DNA of 64,000 nucleotides, taken from NCBI RefSeq assembly GCF_039531165.1, contig NZ_BAAAPN010000003.1:124001-188000 (forward strand), read 5' to 3'. The stretch's first letter is position 1; the number at the start of each line of letters is the position of its first letter. Source of the DNA: Nostocoides_A vanveenii. Its GTDB lineage: Bacteria; Actinomycetota; Actinomycetes; Actinomycetales; Dermatophilaceae. The position numbers were made by a program, and so were the translations under genes. The notes below the pieces were generated by a model. It had not been told where the DNA came from and did no database searches. It worked only from the letters and a program-made list of their open reading frames with translations. Below are positions 1 through 7,647 of this stretch, in pieces.

Positions 1-980
1 GACTCCAGGGCGGCCAGGGTCAGCTTGTCCACGCGCAGTGCGCGTGCCAATGGGTGACGCCGCAACCGCTCGATCAGATCGGCCCGCCCGAGCACGATCC
101 CGGCCTGCGGGCCCCCGAGCAGCTTGTCGCCGCTCGCCGTCACCAGGTCGGCCCCGTCGGCCAGCGTGGACGCCGCGTCGGGCTCCTCGGGAAGCATCGG
201 ATCCGACTGCAGGAGGCCGCTCCCGATGTCGACCACAAGGGGAATCTCGTTCTCCGACAAGGCATGTGACAGCTCGGCGCAGCCGACTGTGCGCGTGAAG
301 CCGTTGACACGGAAGTTGCTGGGATGCACCTTCAGGACGAAGCCGGTGTCCGGACCGACCGCGGCCCGGTAGTCCGCCAGATGGGTCCGATTGGTCGTCC
401 CCACCTCGCGCAGCCGTGCGCCGGTCGATTCCAGCAGGTCCGGCAGGCGGAAGCCGTCGCCGATCTCGATCAGCTCGCCCCGGCTCACCACGACCTCGCG
501 CCCCGCGGCCAAGGCGCTCGCGGCCAGAGCAAGGGCTGCCGCGCCATTGTTGACGACCAGCGCAGCCTTGGCGCCGGGCACGGCGGACAGCAGGGCATCC
601 AACGCCCCCCGCCCCCGCTGGGCGCGCGCACCGGTCCCCACATCGAACTCGACGTCGACGTACCCCGCCGCCACCCGGATCGCCTCGATCGCCGCCTCGG
701 TCAGAGGAGCGCGGCCGAGATTGGTATGCACGAGCACTCCGGTCGCGTTCAGCACTCGCCGCAGGCTGATGGGCACCTCTCGCGCGTGGGCGATCTCCGA
801 TCGGGCCGAACCGGCTACTTCGTCCGGGCCGATCTCGCCGGACCGGGCCCGAGCCTGCGCGGCGCGGACGGCGGCCCGGACTCGCGGCATACCGAGTTCG
901 GGGATCGCGGCAGCGAGCGCGGGATGGGCGAGCAGCACGTCCGTGCGCGGGATCGCCCGGCGCGGATCCGTTGTCGTCAC
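1..980 (-). CDS. selA: L-seryl-tRNA(Sec) selenium transferase (3' end cut by window edge)
   Basis: This PLP enzyme converts seryl-tRNA(Sec) to selenocysteinyl-tRNA(Sec) using selenophosphate. The reading frame is open from a GTG at 980 to the left edge, giving 326 residues, so roughly the last quarter of the protein is missing. Family marks seen are LNATGVLVHTNLGRAPL near residue 90, VVNNGAAAL, LIEIGDGFRLPD, and the PLP-lysine stretch SGDKLLGGPQAG near residue 290. It points away from selD, with the tRNA-Sec gene between them. selB would be expected beyond the left edge. The exact start is inferred from the family's N-terminus. Confidence 0.95.
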   Translation of the reverse strand, partial: MTTTDPRRAIPRTDVLLAHPALAAAIPELGMPRVRAAVRAAQARARSGEIGPDEVAGSARSEIAHAREVPISLRRVLNATGVLVHTNLGRAPLTEAAIEAIRVAAGYVDVEFDVGTGARAQRGRGALDALLSAVPGAKAALVVNNGAAALALAASALAAGREVVVSRGELIEIGDGFRLPDLLESTGARLREVGTTNRTHLADYRAAVGPDTGFVLKVHPSNFRVNGFTRTVGCAELSHALSENEIPLVVDIGSGLLQSDPMLPEEPDAASTLADGADLVTASGDKLLGGPQAGIVLGRADLIERLRRHPLARALRVDKLTLAALE

Positions 981-1058
981 TGACCCTGCTCCCATCTGCA
1001 CCCTTGTGCCTGTGACGCCGCAGCGTCCCGGTTGGTTGCCGTCGGCGTGGCTCGTCGG

Positions 1059-1154
1059 TGGCGGAGGTGGACGGGAATCGAACCCGCCTGCGACGGCTGC
1101 CGCCGCACACCGGTTTTGAAGACCGGGGGGACCACCAGGAACCCACACACCTCC
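1059..1154 (-). tRNA. selC: tRNA-Sec (anticodon TCA)
   Basis: Read on the minus strand, the 96-base element begins GGAGGTG and ends CACCTCC-G-CCA with an encoded CCA. The anticodon arm is CCGGT-CTTCAAA-ACCGG, giving anticodon TCA. There is a long variable arm (GCGGCGGC paired with GCCGTCGC) and a T arm with GGTTCGATTCC. Length, TCA anticodon and position between selA and selD identify tRNA-Sec. The eighth acceptor pair is T opposite C, so only seven acceptor pairs are canonical. Confidence 0.96.
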
Positions 1155-1176
1155 CTGCCGACCACCCTAAGGTGCG

Positions 1177-1191
1177 TAGGGTTCTGGGTCG
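1177..1191 (+). promoter_or_regulatory. Probable leaderless promoter of selD
   Basis: A TAGGGT box at 1177-1182 lies eight bases before the GTG start codon at 1191, so transcription would begin at or next to the start codon. No Shine-Dalgarno sequence precedes it. The box also sits just upstream of the divergently transcribed tRNA-Sec gene. The assignment is by inspection only. Confidence 0.5.
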
Positions 1192-2171
1192 TGATCAGGT
1201 TGACGCACTATGCCACGGGGGGTGGCTGCGCCTGCAAGCTCCCGGCCGGCCGGCTCGAGGAGTTAGTCGCTGGTCTGGGTGGGCAGGCGCACCCCGACCT
1301 CCTCGTCGGCCTCGACACCGGCGACGATGCCGCGGCCGTGCGCATCGCCGGCGGACGGGCCGTGCTTTCGACGGCGGACTTCTTCACGCCGGTGGTGGAC
1401 TCGGCATACGACTGGGGACGGATCGCTGCAGCGAATGCGCTCTCGGACATCTACGCCATGGGCGGGGAACCGATTCTGGCCATCAATCTGCTCGCCTGGC
1501 CCGCCGAGTTGGACGCGCCAGACCTCGTGCGCGAGGTCTTCCGCGGCGCTCTCGACGTGGCAAGCGCGGCTGGTTGCCCGGTCGGCGGCGGGCACAGCAT
1601 CACCGGCCCGGAGCCGGTCTTCGGGATGGCCGTCACGGGTCTCGCCGACCCTGATCGCCTGCTGCGCAATGACACCGCCCTGCCCGGTATGCCGTTGACC
1701 CTGACCAAACCGCTCGGCGTCGGCATCCTCGGCAACCGGCACAAGGCGACCGGCGAGGTCTTCGCGGCAGCGATCGAGTCGATGACCACCCTCAACGCCG
1801 GCGCGTCGCGGGCCGCCTTGGCGGCTGGGATCGAGGCCGCGACCGATGTCACCGGATTCGGGCTTCTTGGGCACCTGTTCAAGCTGTGCCGGGCCAGCGG
1901 GGTGGGGGCCGTCATCGACCTCGAAGCCGTCCCGCTCCTGCCCGATGTGCGCGCATCGCTGGCCGCGGGCTATGTGCCCGGGGGGTCACGGCGCAATCTC
2001 GATTGGGTCCGCCCACACCTGAGCGCGACCAGCCACATCACCGAGGACGACCTACTCGTCCTCGCCGACGCCCAGACCAGCGGCGGTCTCCTGCTCGCCG
2101 GGGAGATCCCCGGGGGGACCGTGATCGGGCATACGGTCAGCTCGCCGGCGCCCACGATCGCGGTGCGCTGA
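1191..2171 (+). CDS. selD: Selenide, water dikinase (selenophosphate synthetase)
   Basis: It makes selenophosphate from selenide and ATP, supplying SelA and selenouridine synthesis. The 326-residue protein starts MIRLTHYATGGGCACKL; Cys13 and Lys16 match the catalytic Cys17/Lys20 pair of the E. coli enzyme, so this is a Cys form and not itself a selenoprotein. The ATP-binding AIRS-type motifs LDTGDDAAAV, DIYAMGG and VTGFGLLGHL follow in order. The GTG at 1191 was chosen because it places the conserved IRLT motif at the N-terminus; the open frame continues upstream through the tRNA gene, which cannot be coding. A strong hairpin ends the gene. Confidence 0.95.
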   Translation: MIRLTHYATGGGCACKLPAGRLEELVAGLGGQAHPDLLVGLDTGDDAAAVRIAGGRAVLSTADFFTPVVDSAYDWGRIAAANALSDIYAMGGEPILAINLLAWPAELDAPDLVREVFRGALDVASAAGCPVGGGHSITGPEPVFGMAVTGLADPDRLLRNDTALPGMPLTLTKPLGVGILGNRHKATGEVFAAAIESMTTLNAGASRAALAAGIEAATDVTGFGLLGHLFKLCRASGVGAVIDLEAVPLLPDVRASLAAGYVPGGSRRNLDWVRPHLSATSHITEDDLLVLADAQTSGGLLLAGEIPGGTVIGHTVSSPAPTIAVR

Positions 2172-2198
2172 CCGTCCGGAGCCGGCCGCCGGCGCAAA

Positions 2199-2254
2199 CG
2201 ACCGGGGCCGGCACGCGGGCGTCGAGTGACGTCCCGGCGTGCCGGCCCCGGTCG
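2199..2254. terminator. Bidirectional terminator-like hairpin
   Basis: An 18-base perfect inverted repeat (arms 2199-2216 and 2237-2254, rich in CCGGGGCCGG) with a 20-base loop lies between the convergent ends of selD and the roadblock gene. There is no T tract, as is common in actinomycetes. Confidence 0.8.
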
Positions 2255-2264
2255 AAGCGGCAGG

Positions 2265-2630
2265 TCAGATGACGAGCTGCTTCTCGATCGACGCGAGCTT
2301 GAACCGGGCCATGGCCAGGTTGGAGCGGGCCTTGTCCAGCACGAGGTAGAGGAAGATGCCCTCCTCGCGCGAGAAGGTGCGAATGATGTGGTACTGGGTC
2401 TCCAGCGTGATCAGGATGTCTTCGAGCTTCTGGTTCAGGCCCAGGTCGCGCATGGTGCGCAGCTTGGCCTGGACGACATTGGAGTTGCCGGCGGCGGCGA
2501 CACCGAGGTCGAGACCGTCGGGGTTGCCGGCGGTGGCGAGCGCCATCCCGCTCTGGGAGTCGACGAGAGCGACGCCGAGGGCGCCGTCGATCTGCATCGC
2601 CTCGTTGAGGGAGGACTGGTAGTCAGCCAT
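2265..2630 (-). CDS. Roadblock/LC7 domain protein
   Basis: A 121-residue single-domain protein of the roadblock/longin-like type, a fold that in bacteria accompanies small Ras-like GTPases and motility or polarity switches. The N-terminal MADYQSSLNEAMQIDGALGVALVDS and the central GNSNVVQAKLRTMRDLGL fit an actinobacterial roadblock protein. No GTPase gene is nearby, so its partner is unknown. Its ATG overlaps the last eight bases of the upstream proline-rich gene, so the two are probably translated together. A GAAAGG ribosome site lies about ten bases upstream of the ATG. Confidence 0.8.
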   Translation of the reverse strand: MADYQSSLNEAMQIDGALGVALVDSQSGMALATAGNPDGLDLGVAAAGNSNVVQAKLRTMRDLGLNQKLEDILITLETQYHIIRTFSREEGIFLYLVLDKARSNLAMARFKLASIEKQLVI

Positions 2631-2964
2631 GGGAGCGTGCCTTTCGGGGGAGGTTTGGGCCGAAACGTCGGCGACCTGGGAGCGCGACCGGGGATCCTAG
2701 CGTGTCCCCGGCGGGCCGCGGTTCGACCGCAAGCGCGGGCGATGGGACCTCTGGAGCCTCCTGGGGGACTGCCGGCTGCCCCTCCGGGACAGGATCCGGG
2801 GGCGCCGGTTCGGCGCTGGCACCGGGTCGCTCACCTGCGCGTTGGTCCCCGCCCAGCCAGTAGGCGCCCGGGCGATCATCCGGTTCGGGCGGCCCGGTCA
2901 CGGGCGCACCACCGCCCGGGGTCGCCTCGCTCTCGTCGGAATCGACGCGTCCCCACCACACCAC
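2623..2964 (-). CDS. Proline-rich acidic hypothetical protein
   Basis: A 113-residue protein beginning with GTG (VVWWGRVDSDESEATPGG) and very rich in Pro, Gly and Glu; no domain recognised. Support for a real gene: an overlapping stop/start with the roadblock gene (ATGGCTGA), and a TACCGT box eight bases before the GTG, which would give a leaderless transcript. It may tether or regulate the roadblock protein, but that is inferred only from the pairing. Low complexity makes the call moderate. Confidence 0.5.
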   Translation of the reverse strand: MVWWGRVDSDESEATPGGGAPVTGPPEPDDRPGAYWLGGDQRAGERPGASAEPAPPDPVPEGQPAVPQEAPEVPSPALAVEPRPAGDTLGSPVALPGRRRFGPNLPRKARSHG

Positions 2965-3042
2965 GACGCGTGACGGTAGCAGAGTTACTCGCGGTCGCCG
3001 CTAGAATCGCCCGGCCCCCTTGAGCCCCGTTTGGAATCCCCC

Positions 3043-4652
3043 GTGCGCGAGCAGTTCCGCGTCGATCTACGCGGCATCGTCGACATCCTTAGCCATCATC
3101 TGTACAGCAGCGAGCGCGTCTAGCTGCGCGAGCTGCTGCAGAATGCCCGGGATGCGATCGAGGCACGCCGTCGCCTGGACCCCGCGTTGGTTCCGGTGAT
3201 CGAGGTGGTGCCGTCCGAGAACAACGCCCCGATGGTCGTGCGCGACAACGGGATCGGCTTGACGGATGCCGAAATGCGCTCGCTCCTGGCCACCATCGGG
3301 GGCTTGTCCAAGCGGGACGACTTCGCCGTCGCAGGGCGCAAATTCCTCGGCCAGTTCGGCATCGGCCTGCTCTCCTGATTCCTCGTGGCGGACACCGTCG
3401 AGGTCCGCTCCCGCTCGGCGAAGACACCGGATGCGCCCACGATCTTGTGGATCGGCCGCGCGGACGGCACCTTCACCATCGGCGAGAGCGAGACGCCGCT
3501 GGACCAGCCGGGCACCGAGGTCCGGATCCAGCCGCGGCACGGTGATCTCGAGTGGTGCAATGAGTCCACAACGCGCAAGCTGACCAGCGACGTCGCCGAG
3601 ATTCTCGATGTGCCTGTCCGCATCAAGGGCGATCTGCTCTCCTTGAACACCCCGCCCTGGGACCGCACGATCGAGGAGCAACTCGCCTGGTGCCGCGAGC
3701 GGCTCGGCTTCGACGCGATGGGCATCGTTCCCCTCGACTCCTCCTTGCTCACTGTCCGCGGCCTGGGCTTCGTCCTGCCCTACACCACGGCTCCTGGGCA
3801 CCGCACGGGCGACCGGATCTACTCCAACGGCATGCTCGTCGCCGACAGCGTCCGATCAGTTGATCCCCGAGTGGGCCTTCTTCTGCCGCGGTCATCGACG
3901 CCGGCGAGTTGCCGCTGACGGCCTCCCACGGGCTGCGCGCGGACGTCTATCAGGACATTGTCCGGCTGCACGCGACCGGTCTGCGCGCGCTCGCCGTCTC
4001 GGGCATAGACATCCGCGATCTGCTGCGGACCACGCTGCCCTTGGAGACCACCCTGGGCCAGCGCACCATCGACCAACTCCTGGCGCTCGACCAGTCCACG
4101 GTGCCGTATGTCGTGAACTCCGACGCCCACGAAGCCGTCCGGGATGTTGCGGTCCACGCCGAATCCCTCGTCATCAACGCGAGCGGGGCGCACGAGGCCG
4201 AGTTGCTGCAGGTCATCAACACCACCGAAGGCGAGCGCTTCGTGGAGATGGCCCGCTTCGAAATCGCCCACCTCGCCCGCCCGGAGCCCTATGTCGATAT
4301 CGACCGCGGCTCGCGCCTGGTCAAGGCCGCCGACGAGACCTTCGGGCCCAATTCGGTCGCCGTCGAGTTCGCTCATTTCGCCCCGGCGCACCGCCCCGTC
4401 CTGTGGTGGCCGGCCGCCAACACCAAGGGCACGCGGCGCCGCCTGCCCACCCTCGTGCTCAACGCCGACAACCCGACGGTCATCAGCCTGCTCGAGAACC
4501 CCGAGGCCGCGCGCGTCCCCGATCTGCTGCGGTCGCTGCGCATCACCGGCCTGCTGCTGGCGCGCTCGGACGTGACGGTCGAGGACGCGATGGAGCTGGC
4601 CCGGTCCTTGGAAGGCCTCGCGATAGCGGTGCCAGCCGGCTCCGACGCCTGA
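3043..4652 (+). pseudogene. HSP90-family ATPase, multiply disrupted
   Basis: Translated pieces together read as an actinobacterial HSP90-family (HtpG-like) protein: LRELLQNARDAIEARR, DNGIGLTDAEMRSLLATIGG and FLGQFGIGLLS are the GHKL ATP-binding motifs. Four lesions are visible: TAG at 3121-3123 where the family has an aromatic residue, TGA at 3376-3378 at the position after GIGLLS, and two apparent single-base insertions near 3852 and 3888, after which the frame continues to 4652. The TAG truncates the product after 26 codons, and the second half lacks recognisable conserved motifs. A TAGAAT box at 3002-3007 may be the old promoter. Almost certainly non-functional. Confidence 0.85.
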
Positions 4653-4656
4653 CGCC

Positions 4657-5319
4657 TCAGCCGTCCGCGAGCCCGTGCTCGTGGGCGAAGACGACCACCT
4701 GCACGCGGTCGCGCAGACCCAACTTGCGCAGCACGGCCCCCAGATGGGTCTTGACCGTCGATTCGCTCGCGAACAACTGCGCCGCGATCTCGGCATTCGA
4801 GAGCCCGCGAGCGACCGCGACAAAGACCTCCCGCTCGCGCTCGGTCAACTGCCCGAAGCCCGCCGGTACTGGCTTGGGGGCCTGGAACTTCCCGTCCAGC
4901 AGCGTGGCCAAGTCGGTCGGTGCGAGGACGGCGTTGCCGGCATAGACCGTATGAATGGCCTCCCGCAGCATCGCGGGTGTCGCATCCTTGAGCAGGAAGC
5001 CGCTAGCGCCGTAGCGGATCGCCGTCGCGGCACGATCGTCGAGATTGAAGGTGGTGAGCACGACGACGCGCACCGGGGTTGCACGAGCCGCCACCCTTGC
5101 CGGCGCGAAGATCTGGCGAGTCGACTCGACGCCGTCCATCACGGGCATACGGATATCCATCAGCACGACATCGGGAGTCAACTCATCGACCAGGGCCACA
5201 GCCTCGAGACCGTCGGCGGCCTCGCCGACGACCTCGATGCCGTCCTGAGCAGCGAGGATGCGGGCAATACCGGCCCGGAAGAGCTCCTGATCATCCACCA
5301 GCAGGACTCGAATGGCCAC
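4657..5319 (-). CDS. NarL/LuxR-family response regulator
   Basis: A 220-residue response regulator: receiver domain with MAIRVLLVDDQ and the phospho-acceptor Asp55 in DVVLMDIRMP, then a LuxR-type helix-turn-helix (LTEREREVFVAVARGLSNAEIA). It is the partner of the sensor kinase just upstream. An alternative TTG start at 5328 overlaps the kinase stop codon; I prefer the GTG at 5319, which has AGAGG about ten bases upstream and gives the usual family N-terminus. Target genes are unknown. Confidence 0.92.
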   Translation of the reverse strand: MAIRVLLVDDQELFRAGIARILAAQDGIEVVGEAADGLEAVALVDELTPDVVLMDIRMPVMDGVESTRQIFAPARVAARATPVRVVVLTTFNLDDRAATAIRYGASGFLLKDATPAMLREAIHTVYAGNAVLAPTDLATLLDGKFQAPKPVPAGFGQLTEREREVFVAVARGLSNAEIAAQLFASESTVKTHLGAVLRKLGLRDRVQVVVFAHEHGLADG

Positions 5320-5324
5320 GACGG

Positions 5325-6764
5325 TCAATCCTCTTCGACTTCGGCGGCACGCAGCGGGAGGGTGGCGGTCGCCGCATACATGACCCCCTCCGACGTCGGG
5401 ATCCTAACCAACATTAGCCGGCCGCCGATCGACTCCAACCGGTGGCGCATCGACTCCAGGCCGATCCCGCCACCCGCCGTCTGCGGGCCGGTGGGCCGGG
5501 CCTCGATAAGGTTGTGGACCTCCAGGACCAGCGCGTGCGGGCTGTCCGGCGGCCAGATCTGCCGCACCCAGACCGGCCCGCCGGTGCGGCCGTGCTTGAG
5601 CGCATTGGTGAGCATCTCCTGCAGCACCCGGTAGGCGACCTGGTCGATCTCGGGCGGCAGCGGCCGCGGGGAGCCGTCGGTGCGGTCCACGACCTCGTTC
5701 CCCGCGGCGCGCACGCCGCCGATCAGTGATCCGAGCCCGTCCGTCGGCGTGGCCGTCCGCGGATCGCGGGTCCCGGCGAGGACGCCGCGCACGTCGCCGA
5801 GCGAGCGGCGGGCGGAATCCGCGACATGCCCCAGCGTCTCGCGCATTTTCTCGACCTCGTCGTCGCCGAGATACTGCGCCGACTGCGCCTGGGCGAGGAT
5901 CACGGCCAGCGAGTGCCCCACGACATCGTGGACATCCCGCGCGAGTTGCGCCTGACCGGCCCGCAGGTCGGCGACCTCCTGCGCGTATGCCGCTTCCCGC
6001 GTCGCCTCGTCGCGCGCCACCTCAGCGCGCGCGCGGGCCTGCCGCGAACGGACCACGCTGCGCATGGCCAAACCGCACGCCCAGCCGATCACCAGCGGTC
6101 CCCCGAGGGTCACCAGGCTCTGACCGGCGCCGGAGTGCATGAACTGATCGAGGATCAGGCGCAGCGTGCTGCCGGTCGGCGCCGTCCGGACGTGCTCCCA
6201 CACCACGGACGGGCCGTATCGGGCCAGGACGCGCAGGCTGATCACTGCGGCCGGGACGGCGATCAGCCCCAGCCCGCTGAGCACCATGGTGACCCGCCGG
6301 CCATACGCGGCGGCACCGAAGAGCAGGACGAGCGCGGCGAGCCAGGTCTCGATGCGCGGCGCCGTCCCGAGAACGAGGGAGAACATGCCGAGGCCGCCCA
6401 GGATGGCCAGACCGAGCGCCGGGATCCGGTCGAAGAGCAGGACCGTGGAGGCGATGGCCAGCCAGACCCCGAGGAAGGTCACCAGGCCGATTAGGCCCAC
6501 GCCGCTGGACCGCGCGCTCAGGAGGAGGCCCGACAAGAAGCCCACACCCAGGACCGCACTGGCCAGGAGAGGTGCCACCCAGAAGGGGGGATAGCCCGGC
6601 CGCCGGGTCTGCGTCCAGCGGTTGAGCCAGTCGGTCACACCGCCGCTGGGGAGGTCTGTTGCGTAGGCCGATGGCAGGCCGCCAGGGGAGGGTGCGCTGG
6701 GCGCTGGCCCAGCGTGGTGCGCACGCATGGGTGATGAGGGCGCGTGCGGTGTCGAAGAGTCCAT
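5325..6764 (-). CDS. NarL-type sensor histidine kinase
   Basis: A 479-residue membrane sensor of the HisKA_3 class. A proline-rich cytoplasmic N-terminus of about 60 residues is followed by several transmembrane segments (about 62-240), a short coiled coil, the H-box LARDVHDVVGHSL with His279, and an ATPase domain (NALKHG, GGGIGLESMRHR). No recognisable periplasmic sensor domain, so the signal is probably membrane-related, an inference. It is the first gene of a two-gene operon with the response regulator downstream. Confidence 0.92.
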   Translation of the reverse strand: MDSSTPHAPSSPMRAHHAGPAPSAPSPGGLPSAYATDLPSGGVTDWLNRWTQTRRPGYPPFWVAPLLASAVLGVGFLSGLLLSARSSGVGLIGLVTFLGVWLAIASTVLLFDRIPALGLAILGGLGMFSLVLGTAPRIETWLAALVLLFGAAAYGRRVTMVLSGLGLIAVPAAVISLRVLARYGPSVVWEHVRTAPTGSTLRLILDQFMHSGAGQSLVTLGGPLVIGWACGLAMRSVVRSRQARARAEVARDEATREAAYAQEVADLRAGQAQLARDVHDVVGHSLAVILAQAQSAQYLGDDEVEKMRETLGHVADSARRSLGDVRGVLAGTRDPRTATPTDGLGSLIGGVRAAGNEVVDRTDGSPRPLPPEIDQVAYRVLQEMLTNALKHGRTGGPVWVRQIWPPDSPHALVLEVHNLIEARPTGPQTAGGGIGLESMRHRLESIGGRLMLVRIPTSEGVMYAATATLPLRAAEVEED

Positions 6765-6772
6765 GGCCAGCC

Positions 6773-7489
6773 TCAGTATCCCCGCGCGGCCGCCCGGACA
6801 GCCGCCCCGGACCAGCCGGCGGCCGCGAAGGCGGCCATGGCCCGAGAGCCGGGGTCAAGCCTCGGGTCGGGATCGATGGCCAGCACACGCACGCGCGGAC
6901 TGTCCAGGACCACGCTCACACACGCGATGCCGCGCAGGTCGAGCGCGTCATACGCGGCCTGCGCGACCCGGCGCACACGCCCCTGGTCGAGGTCGGTGAT
7001 CCCCTCGGCCGCGGTGAACTGCGCGTTGCCGCCGACTCCGCGGTCCTGGGCGAAGAACGTCCCCACCCCGGCGTCGTGCGCTGCGCCGACCAGGCAGGTC
7101 CCGTCGGCCAGCCGCACGACAGGCTGCTCCAACTCGCGGCCCTCGGCGAGTTCCTCGACCCACGCGTGGCTGTCGACGGCGAACGCCCGCACCAGCGCCG
7201 CGCGCAGCTCACCCGGACTGGTTGCCACCGACCAGGCCGGTCCGCGCCCGCCATGGACGGGGCGAACCCGGACGGGGTCCAGGAAGTCCACGCCGCGGCC
7301 GCGTCGCACGCAGATCCCCGGCACGGTCTCCAGGCCGGCGTCGGCCAACACCAGCGCGGTGAGGGCGGCGTCGGCGGCGATGACGCCCCCGCGGTCGGTG
7401 ATGTGGGGGGTCGCGGCGAGGCCGGGTTGTGCTCGGCGGCGGGCGTGGATCGCAGGCCGGACGGGCACGGGGAGGGTCAACTCAGGCAT
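6773..7489 (-). CDS. Small ATP-grasp-like protein
   Basis: A 238-residue protein resembling the ATP-grasp part of D-Ala-D-Ala ligases: ITDRGGVIAADAALTALVLADAGLETVPG matches the lid-entry region, and AYDALDLRGIACVSVVL followed by LAIDPDPRLDPGS matches the metal and ATP-binding end. The usual N-terminal substrate domain is missing, and the metal-ligand stretch (normally E-N-P) reads D-P-D-P, so activity as a ligase is doubtful. The ATG at 7489 sits inside a GTATGCC motif. Substrate unknown. Divergent from the membrane protein at 7648. Confidence 0.6.
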   Translation of the reverse strand: MPELTLPVPVRPAIHARRRAQPGLAATPHITDRGGVIAADAALTALVLADAGLETVPGICVRRGRGVDFLDPVRVRPVHGGRGPAWSVATSPGELRAALVRAFAVDSHAWVEELAEGRELEQPVVRLADGTCLVGAAHDAGVGTFFAQDRGVGGNAQFTAAEGITDLDQGRVRRVAQAAYDALDLRGIACVSVVLDSPRVRVLAIDPDPRLDPGSRAMAAFAAAGWSGAAVRAAARGY

Positions 7490-7647
7490 ACGCCCACTGT
7501 GCGATGCCCAGGCGGACGGGCACCTCCACCGGAAGTACCGAGGAACTGGCCGTTGAGCCAGTGGCGTTACCCTCTTCGTCGGGCCTACTCGGCCCCCCAT
7601 CCCATGTGAGAAAGTGCGCTCGACGATCGGGCCAGGAGGTGCTCGAC

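Noticed and set aside
1032..1190. Upstream extension of selD through the tRNA gene
   Set aside because: The extension would overlap tRNA-Sec; the conserved IRLT motif begins right after GTG 1191.
3121..3378. Readthrough of TAG as pyrrolysine and TGA as selenocysteine in the HSP90-family gene
   Set aside because: Two additional frameshifts destroy the same gene, and no pyrrolysine genes are seen. Decay explains all four lesions.
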